DNA from: Chrysochromulina tobinii | Taxonomy: Eukaryota; Haptophyta; Prymnesiales; Chrysochromulinaceae | Assembly: GCA_001275005.1 (NCBI GenBank) | Contig: JWZX01002907.1 | Coordinates: forward strand, 1-26,358 | Reading direction: 5' to 3' | DNA: 26,358 nucleotides | Part shown: positions 20,061-26,358 of the stretch, one piece after another | Position numbering within the stretch: the stretch's first letter is position 1 | Layout: every line of letters starts with the position of its first letter | Made by a program: the position numbers and the translations under genes | Notes under the pieces: model-generated | Told to the model about the DNA's origin: nothing | The model's input: only the letters and a program-made list of their open reading frames with translations | Database searches by the model: none

Positions 20061-21509
20061 ATGCTGAGCTTCGGCAGGATTGACGGCCAATCCGTCAATA
20101 GACGTCTCAAGCCGGTGCCGGTCACCGAGGGAAGCGCCCAACTTCACGAAGCTCACAGCCGACTGATCAAGGTCAAGCGAATGGTGGCGGCACAACGAGC
20201 GCAGCATGCCCGAGACAGCTTCGCGGAGCGGCGCCGGCAGGACGCGCAGGCCGTGCGCTCCGCCCTCGACGAACTCAGCGGGCGCCATGCCATTCGGAAT
20301 TTGCTCAAGGTTCATGCGGCCGACGAGTTGGAGGTACGCGCGATCTCAGAGGCGCTCAATGATGCACTTGTGGCGCAGAGCGGCGGCAGCGGGACGGGCG
20401 CGCCGGGGCGCTCACGGCTTTGGATCGAGTTGTGGCGCGAGATGGACGACCAGTCGCGCGGGCGCGTCGAGTTTAGCGACTTCTCGTCCATGCTGCGCCG
20501 CAAGCTCGGGTGGCGCGGCCAGCACTGCAGGTTGGGCGAGATTGAGAACGTCCTGCAGGCGCTGTGGAGGTACCTGGATGACGATGGGCACGATCAGCCG
20601 GTAGGGTGCCTCGTGCTCAGCCAGTACCTGGCCTTCATGAAGATGGGCGTGGACGAGCAGAATGAGGCCGCCACAGCAGTGCGACGCAGCTGGCGGCAGC
20701 GGCTCGAGGACGAGAAACGGTTGGCGGCGCTCGCCTTTCGAAACGAGCAGCGGCAGCGAGAAAGCGAGCTCCGCCACCAGCGGTTCGTGAGCCCGGGGCT
20801 TTGGCGACGTTCGATGGATCATGTGGTGGCCGCGAGCACGGCGGCGCGGCGGCAGCTCGCGAGTGCCCTGTGCGAGAGACTCGGCCTCACCGAGGGATGG
20901 TATTCTTGGTACAAGACGATGGACGTGGGCGGGTTGGGCAAAGTGAGCTGGGATGAGTGGCACGCCGCCGTCCTCTCCCGCCTGCCGCGGGCCGATGAGG
21001 AGCATGACCCACGGGGCGTGTGGCGCGCGATGGATCCGGAGCTCACGGGGTTCGTCAGCCTGCCCGTCATCCGATCGTGGGTGCAGCTCGGGGTGCCCAC
21101 TACGGCGCGCCGGTCAGGCCGTCAGCAACTCGACGCGCGACGTGCGCGCGTGCTCGTGCTGGAGGAGGAGGAGAGCTCCGCCCACGAGCTCGCGAGCCGT
21201 TCCCGGGAGGCGGCGCGTGGGCGGTTCGAGGCTGAGGCCCTGAGGCTGGAGCTCGACCTCAAGCGTCTCCAAAAGGAAGAGGAACGCCAAGCGCGACGGC
21301 AGGCAGGCGCGGCGGAGGAGGCGAGGGCGAGCGGCACGCAGACTGATCGACTACCGCGCATCGACTACCGTGTCATCCTCGCGACTGAGCCGAGGTGCAT
21401 GAGCGCACGGGCGCACTATCTTGGCAACAAGGACGGCACGGCACACCGGCGCAGGCTCCATGTGAACAGGCAGGTGAACGAGCGCTTCAGGTTCGATAGG
21501 CTGGGATGA
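20061..21509 (+). CDS. Degenerate EF-hand repeat and coiled-coil protein
   Basis: Uninterrupted frame from ATG at 20061, 482 residues. Four segments resemble EF-hand helix-loop-helix units: LWREMDDQSRGRVEFSDF (about 120), ALWRYLDDDGHDQPVGCL (about 166), WYKTMDVGGLGKVSWDEW (about 281) and VWRAMDPELTGFVSLPVI (about 317). Each has the [LV]W/Y-x-x-[ML]D entry, and three have the central Gly and hydrophobic position, but most calcium-ligand positions are not acidic, so calcium binding is doubtful. Basic coiled coils precede the first pair (about 35-75) and separate the pairs (about 200-260), and another follows (about 370-430). The protein is soluble, with no signal peptide or membrane helix. A structural or axonemal role is possible but only inferred. 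The gene shares a divergent spacer with the giant surface-protein gene. Confidence 0.78.
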   Translation: MLSFGRIDGQSVNRRLKPVPVTEGSAQLHEAHSRLIKVKRMVAAQRAQHARDSFAERRRQDAQAVRSALDELSGRHAIRNLLKVHAADELEVRAISEALNDALVAQSGGSGTGAPGRSRLWIELWREMDDQSRGRVEFSDFSSMLRRKLGWRGQHCRLGEIENVLQALWRYLDDDGHDQPVGCLVLSQYLAFMKMGVDEQNEAATAVRRSWRQRLEDEKRLAALAFRNEQRQRESELRHQRFVSPGLWRRSMDHVVAASTAARRQLASALCERLGLTEGWYSWYKTMDVGGLGKVSWDEWHAAVLSRLPRADEEHDPRGVWRAMDPELTGFVSLPVIRSWVQLGVPTTARRSGRQQLDARRARVLVLEEEESSAHELASRSREAARGRFEAEALRLELDLKRLQKEEERQARRQAGAAEEARASGTQTDRLPRIDYRVILATEPRCMSARAHYLGNKDGTAHRRRLHVNRQVNERFRFDRLG

Positions 21510-21873
21510 AGGAACGGAAGAGATCAGGAACGGAAGAGATCATGTTTGCACGCTTGCTTGCTTGCTTGCCTACTGGTCGCTTTCTACATGTACCCGCACC
21601 AGCACCTCAAGAGCCTCTGTGGCCGACCCTGAAGGGGTGTATTCCCGGTCGAGGAAATATATGAAACTGTCGATGGAGTGGACGTATTGGATGAAAAGAG
21701 GCGCACACACTTGACTTGACTTGACTTGACTCGACCAAGTGCGACACGCTTGACTTGACTTGAAAAAAAGGTCCTCCCGAGCACAGTCGATCGGTTGCTC
21801 ACCAACTTGCACTCTCCCACTCCCTCGGAGCCGTGTGCGTCCGGACCGCAAGCGCGCTCGTGGAGCGCCAGCC
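21510..21873. other. Intergenic region with microsatellites
   Basis: 364 bp between two plus-strand genes. It holds a tandem pair of aggaacggaagagatc (about 21510-21541), a (cttg)n run (about 21553-21569), and a (cttga)n run with one interruption (about 21711-21762). The last lies about 110 bp upstream of the next start codon. No gene recognised. Confidence 0.75.
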
Positions 21874-22587
21874 ATGTTCCAGACCGCCGATTGGACGCAT
21901 CCGCAGATTGGGGGCCTGCTGAACGAGATTATTGAAAAGGAGGAGCGGCAGCTGCGCGCGCCCAAGCCGCGCATTGAAGTGCAGCACGTCTGGGACCCCA
22001 ACACGCTTGACGGGCGGGCGACGACGTGGGAGTACAAGCGCCCGGCACCGCAGGCCGACATGGCTGCCACTCGGAGCAAGCTCGGCATGAGCGCCCCAGA
22101 TATCGATGACAGCATGGCGCAGAGCCGCACCAAGCTTATCGCGATGCGGCGCACGCGTGACTCGCTGGCGGCGATGGACCGCGAACGTGCGCAGGATGCT
22201 GCCTCCACGGAGAAGGGCTTCAAGAGCGCCGCGAGCCTCTTTACGCCCCAGGACCTGGCGGCGATGCGGCCCACCTTCGCACCCAATGAGTCGTACGCGA
22301 CGGCCACCTCCACGCAGCTCGTCGGCTACGGCGCGAAGCGGGTGCCGCTCATGAAGAGCCGCTTCAACCGGGCGGACGCATTCCCCCCCGACTTTACAGA
22401 CAGCCGCAACGGACCGAACCGTTTGTTGGTCGAGCGCAGCCTCGCCGAGACGCGCAACCGCGCGAAGCCGTGGCTGACCGACCCGCCGCCACCCGTGCCG
22501 GACAAGCCCTTCTCGCACATTGTGCCGCGCTCGCAGAACTCTTCTTTCTGCGTCCGTCCTGAGCACTATCCGATTGTCATCAAGTGA
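21874..22587 (+). CDS. Unknown 237-residue protein
   Basis: Start chosen at ATG 21874 (MFQTADWTHPQIGG); the frame is open further 5' but without an earlier ATG in the preceding stretch and with a low-quality Arg/Pro-rich reading that overlaps the microsatellite. The product is hydrophilic, with an N-terminal helix (LLNEIIEKEERQL), a central charged helix rich in Arg/Ala/Met and a C-terminal half full of short Pro- and aromatic-containing motifs (FAPNESY, PPPPVPDKPFSHIVPRSQ). It has no signal peptide or transmembrane segment. This composition resembles small microtubule- or axoneme-associated proteins, but I recognise no family and this is only a guess. No intron is needed. Confidence 0.68.
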   Translation: MFQTADWTHPQIGGLLNEIIEKEERQLRAPKPRIEVQHVWDPNTLDGRATTWEYKRPAPQADMAATRSKLGMSAPDIDDSMAQSRTKLIAMRRTRDSLAAMDRERAQDAASTEKGFKSAASLFTPQDLAAMRPTFAPNESYATATSTQLVGYGAKRVPLMKSRFNRADAFPPDFTDSRNGPNRLLVERSLAETRNRAKPWLTDPPPPVPDKPFSHIVPRSQNSSFCVRPEHYPIVIK

Positions 22588-23014
22588 GCGCGCACAGGGC
22601 CCCTATCGTTTCCTCAAGCAGGAAGCGCATCGGTGAGAAAAGTAGGGCTAGTGTTTCGACTTGCGCATGGGTCTCTTTTCTCACAGACAAAATAACCCCG
22701 GCATCCCGGGGATTCAACGATTCATCCGACGCATCCGATCCGAGCATCCGACCCGCACGCGCCGCCCGGACGCGACGACGCACCGCGCGAACCGCGATGC
22801 CACGAAGGTGCGATGACGACGATGCGAACGAAAAAACCCGCGCGGCGCGGGCCGCTGCACGGTGAGAGACGAGACCCTACCCAGAGAGCAGACGGCGTCT
22901 CGAAACGGCAGAACCAGAAGCGCCGGAAGCGGAGCCCGGATGACGTCCAGCTACCCACGTCCCCAGGCGGTGGGGGACGGGCGGGAGCGGGGAGTGGCGT
23001 GGGGCGCCGGGCGA

Positions 23015-23062
23015 GAGTGAGCACGCGCCGGAGTGAGCACGCGCCGGAGTGAGCACGCGCCG
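23015..23062. repeat. 16-bp tandem repeat, three copies
   Basis: Three consecutive identical copies of gagtgagcacgcgccg in the spacer between convergent genes. Confidence 0.95.
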
Positions 23063-23102
23063 GACGGCGCAAACGGAAAACGGCCCGCTGCCCGCAAGAG
23101 AT

Positions 23103-23160
23103 CGGTGCATCTTGGTCCGGGCTTGGCATCTCGGTGCATCTTGGTCCGGGCTCGGCATCA
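23103..23160. repeat. 29-bp tandem repeat, two copies
   Basis: Two adjacent 29-bp units differing by two bases, core gcatcttggtccgggct, in the spacer between convergent genes. Confidence 0.95.
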
Positions 23161-23359
23161 CGACAGGGCGTGATATGTCAGTCGTTGCCCTCAGCCGAGA
23201 CTCTCCCGCTTCGCGTGCACCCCCTCCTTCTCACCCCACTCTCGCGACACTCTCGCGTCCACTACCGTCTCGCGTTCGCTCACTGGTAGAAGACTTGCTG
23301 GGGTGGCCATCTCAGTGCCATCTCCACCCGTTCGCCGTTCGTTCTCTACCACGCGAGCT

Positions 23360-26358
23360 CTACCACACCCGCGGAGGTGGGGGCTCCGGAATCTCCTGCG
23401 CGAGCCTAAGCAGCTCAGCCTCGGGCAGCGTCGTCGAGCGTCTCTCCCAGCGCAGCATCGCCGACGCACTCGATCGGAACGAGATCGGTCTCGCCTTGCG
23501 GTGCTCCGCCCAGATCGACTGGCCCGTGCGCGCGTTGAAGTAGTACTCTTTCTGCTGACTCTTGGAGAACTCGCGCTTCCACTCACCCGCGGGTTCGAGT
23601 GGCAGCAGCGGCGACGCGTGCCCAGGTAAAAGGAGCAATCCGCGGCACGGCCACCAGACCCCCGCCGCAGCCGACGACGCCGACGCCGCTGCGCCGCCGC
23701 CACCTGCGTTGGCGCCGCCGCCCTCGGCGCGGCCGGCGCCTACCACGGCGCCTACCGCCGACGCGCCCTTCCGCTCCTCCCGCTCGCGCGCCGTGCCGAG
23801 CGCTTCTGAGATCTGATGGAGGCGGTACTCAGGCTTGAGGCGTACCCGCACGCCGTCGTGACCATCGGGGGGTGCAAAGCGGCTTTTAGGCCGCTGCTGC
23901 TGCTGCTGCTCCTCCGAGCCCTTGGCCTTTGATTCGTTGGTGCGTTGGCGCTTGGCTGTGGCGTACGGGTCGACGGGCTCGAGGTCGGACCGATCGATGG
24001 GACGTTGCGCTTCCACTAGCGGGTCAGTGGCGATCGCCTCGACGAGCAGTTCGATCCGTCGGCGTCTCTCAGCGTACGGGAGTCGGCGCACGTCATCGCC
24101 GCAGATCATGGCCGCGTCGAGCACGTGCACGCACTCCGTAGGCGGTCCCTCGTAGCCGGCGAGGCGCTCGAAGACAATCTCGGCGAGGAGCAGAGTAGCC
24201 GCCGGCAGCCGCATACCTCTGATCAGCCTCCAAGAATTCACGAGGGGCTCGAAGACGCAAACAGCGCCGCGCTGGCCGTCGCCGTCCGCCCCGAGGACCA
24301 AGCACGGCGGGGTGTCGGAACTCGCTTCGAAGACGATCCAATCAGAGGTCGTCCGAAGGCGCGACTGGGCCCCGAGCACTTGCAAGTCCGCAGCCGACAG
24401 CGCGGCGTGCTGGTCCGCAACGAAGTGACGCTGCAGAGGGTCGCCTTTCTCGACCTCGTACACGAAAAAGGATTCGATGTTCGGATGCGCGGGTGGCCGC
24501 GGCGGCACCTCAGGGGGCAGTCTCCACGCGAGCAAGCAGTCGTCACGTGCGGCGGCGTGGTCGCAGATGCGCGAGCCCTTTTCGCGCATGTATGCTATGA
24601 GGCGCTCGAGAGCACGCGACTGCAGCGCGCCCAGACGGTTGTTGCTCTCTTCGAGGTACGTGCCGAACGGGCTCGTGGGGTCGGTGAGCACCTCGTAGGG
24701 CACGAGACGCAGCACGTCGAGGTTGCCCAAGCAGCCCTCGCCCGCGCCGCGGCCGGCAGCGCCTTTGCGCCCGCCGCACGGCCAATCTGGCTTCAGGTGC
24801 TCGAGCCGCGTGTTCACCTGATCAGGGCGGCGGTCCGGGGCGATCGTTTGCAATTACATTTGCAATTACCCTCGGAGCCTGAGGACGATCTTTCGCAATC
24901 ATGACTCACACTCGATGGCAATCATGACTCACACTCGATGGCAATCATGACTCACACTCGATGGCAATCATGACTCACACTCGATGACCATCATGATTCA
25001 CACTCGATGGCTATCACGATTCACACTCGATGGCCATCACACCTCGAGCAGATGCTCGACGAGTGGCTCGACGCCGGCTCGCATTCCGTCGCATATGATG
25101 TACCGCTCCGAGTTAGCCGGCCGCGACTGCGCGGGCTTGTACAGGCAGATTTTATCGAAGGCTCGGTGCAGCAAGTACAGAAGCCCCGCCGAGAACGGTG
25201 TGAACAGATCGAAGCACTTGACGACAAAGTGGCCGCCAACGCGCAAGGTGGCGAGTGCAGACACAATCTGCGCGAGCAGAAGCTGCTTATTCATCACCTC
25301 CTGGATGTTCTCGAGGCCGCTCACGTCAAAGCCGCCGTCGGCCATCATCACGTGCAGCATCTGCCCCTGCGTCTGGCGGCGCACAAGGTCCGCGAGCGCG
25401 CGGATGTTGTCCGAGCAAAAAAGGTCGCCGTCATCACGCGGCCCGTAGTATGGATGGAAGCACTCCGGAGGCGCACGGTGGTAGAACCGATGAGTCTCGA
25501 AGTCGTGGTCTCCGTGGTCTCCGTCACGCAGAGTGAAGCCAAAGCCTTTGCCCGCACCTCCGCGACGCCAGAGCATGTACCTGCGCGCGCACTCGGAGAC
25601 GCCCCCAGGTCATCAGTGGCAATCGGTGGCAATCAGTGATAATCAGTGGCGCGCACTCTGAGAAGCCGCCAGGTCCGGCAGCGACGTCTCCAAAGTACAA
25701 GAGGGAGGGCGCGGGGCGCGGGATGGACGAAGTAGACGCTCCCGCCATTGTCGCCTGGAAGGCTGCCACTGATGCGGCGAGGGACTCTTCGGAGAAGCGC
25801 ATGAGACCACCATCCCCCTCCTGGGCGGCCGCGTCGGCTCCAGAGAGGCGAAGCCCGAGAGCTGCGTCCATCGCGGCCATCTTGAGTGCGGCGCGGTTGA
25901 TGAAGAACTCCTGCCAAAGGAGGGCCACCCGAGGGCCATCAGAGGGCCATCAGAGGGCCATCAGAGGGCCATCAGAGGGTCATCAGAGGGCCATCAGAGG
26001 GCCATCAGAAGGCCATCAGGGCCATCCGAGGGCCATCCGAGGCCATCCGAGGTCATCCGAGGGTCATCAGAGGGCCATCAGAGGGACATCAGAGGGTCAT
26101 CAGAGGCCATCAGAGGGCCATCAGAGGGACATCCGAGGGTCATCAGAGGCCATCCGAGGGCCATCAGAGGGACATCCGAGGCCCATCGGAGGAAGTCCGA
26201 GCGGCACTTACCTTCTTGAGTGCCTCGAAGGGGTTGGCGCGTGTGCGCGCGTCGTTGAACGCTTTGCGCGCGTCGTGTGGGATGTGGTCCAGGGCGGACT
26301 TGCGCTGTAGCATCGCGCGTAGTACCGCCGGCTCGCAGTGCTCTGTTTCATTGTCGAT
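23360..26358 (-). CDS. mRNA cap-1 2'-O-ribose methyltransferase (CMTR1-like), partial at right edge
   Basis: Exons 26212->26358, 25657-25910, 25043-25580, 23360-24817; introns of 301, 76 and 225 bp (donors GTAAGT, GTGCGC, GTGTGA; all acceptors CAG). At least 798 residues; the 5' end is outside the window. CMTR1 methylates the ribose 2'-O of the first transcribed nucleotide of capped mRNA using SAM, in the nucleus. Splicing joins RTRANPFEALKK|EFFINRAALKMAAMD, GPGGFSE|YMLWRR and HLLE|VNTRLEHLK, each as in animal CMTR1. The SAM-site motif is VAAGPGGFSE. The K-D-K-E tetrad is intact: Lys in NRAALKM (25881-25883), Asp in MADGGFD (25337-25339), Lys in GGHFVVKCFD (25217-25219), Glu in RPANSERY (25106-25108). 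The last exon holds the guanylyltransferase-like region (VHVLDAAMICGDDVRRLPYAER), a low-complexity Gly/Ala insert and a WW domain (W...KEYYFNARTGQSIW). The N-terminal G-patch, if any, lies beyond the edge. Confidence 0.94.
24897..25034. repeat. 23-bp minisatellite, six copies, filling a CMTR1 intron
   Basis: Six head-to-tail units starting at 24897, 24920, 24943, 24966, 24989 and 25012, with common core cacactcgatg. The first three are identical and the last three diverge towards the 5' splice site. The array occupies most of intron 24818-25042. Confidence 0.96.
25611..25675 (-). repeat. 10-bp tandem repeat in a 76-bp CMTR1 intron
   Basis: On the minus strand 25611-25650 is four 10-bp units: gccactgatt, atcactgatt, gccaccgatt, gccactgatg. 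It is flanked by two near-identical 27-bp segments, one at the exon end and 5' splice site (25649-25675) and one running from the array into the 3' splice site (25585-25611), with three mismatches. Confidence 0.9.
25919..26189. repeat. 11-bp satellite array filling a CMTR1 intron
   Basis: About 25 imperfect copies of an 11-bp unit, commonest form agagggccatc, with variants of 9-12 bp. The array occupies nearly the whole intron 25911-26211, stopping about 20 nt from the donor and running to within a few bases of the acceptor. Confidence 0.96.

Larger units (their letters stand above)
22588..23359. other. Convergent intergenic region with hairpin and short tandem repeats
   Basis: About 770 bp between the 3' ends of the unknown gene (plus) and the CMTR1 gene (minus). 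GTGAGAAAAG (22633-22642) and CTTTTCTCAC (22675-22684) form a perfect 10-bp stem with a 32-nt loop, possibly a 3' UTR structure. Three exact copies of gagtgagcacgcgccg fill 23015-23062, and two 29-bp units with core gcatcttggtccgggct fill 23103-23160. No protein-coding gene or RNA gene was recognised. Confidence 0.6.

Noticed and set aside
23360-24853. Stand-alone WW-domain protein gene
   Set aside because: Its supposed start region is intron; splicing at 24818/25042 joins it to the methyltransferase exons in the order known for CMTR1.
25919-26189. Possible CRISPR-like array
   Set aside because: Units are 11 bp, head to tail, without spacers, and lie inside a spliceosomal intron.
25636-26310. 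Plus-strand frame with a repeated EGHQRAI/RGPS peptide
   Set aside because: It is a translation of the 11-bp intronic satellite plus antisense exon sequence.

Overview
The window looks like nuclear DNA of a photosynthetic eukaryote with a secondary plastid. Genes are GC-rich, lie on both strands, and most are interrupted by short GT-AG introns (76-301 bp) that I placed by restoring protein reading frames. The ferrochelatase carries a chlorophyll-binding-type C-terminal tail behind a signal-peptide-like leader. A haptophyte alga is my best guess (inference from gene style and GC; a pelagophyte or another high-GC alga is possible). No bacterial operons, viral genes, transposases, tRNA or rRNA genes, or CRISPR arrays were recognised.

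Layout. (1) Positions 1-1470, minus: astacin-type secreted zinc metalloprotease, running off the left edge. (2) 2222-5170, minus: type II membrane glycosyltransferase of the GT77/XEG113 arabinosyltransferase type. (3) 5373-7831, plus, divergent from (2): DDT/WHIM-type chromatin-remodelling accessory protein with long polyglutamine tracts. (4) 8301-9897, plus: plastid ferrochelatase. (5) 10372-11112, minus: unknown secreted protein with a KDEV tail. (6) 11412-13115, plus: unknown single-pass membrane protein. (7) 13545-19847, minus: a roughly 2025-residue surface protein with 13 eight-cysteine repeats, four CBM2-like domains, fibronectin-III-like domains and one transmembrane segment; it looks like two genes unless its two introns are removed. 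(8) 20061-21509, plus: degenerate EF-hand and coiled-coil protein. (9) 21874-22587, plus: small unknown protein. (10) 23360 to the right edge, minus: mRNA cap 2'-O-methyltransferase of the CMTR1 type with a C-terminal WW domain.

The genes are mostly unrelated housekeeping and surface functions, as is usual for a compact algal genome. A loose theme is the secretory pathway and cell surface (astacin, XEG113-like transferase, the giant surface protein, two unknown secreted or membrane proteins). The most unusual items are the modular surface protein with its apparently undescribed cysteine repeat, and the introns. All three CMTR1 introns contain their own tandem repeat, and two introns in different genes contain a near-copy of the preceding exon end including the 5' splice site, which suggests introns growing or arising by local duplication.
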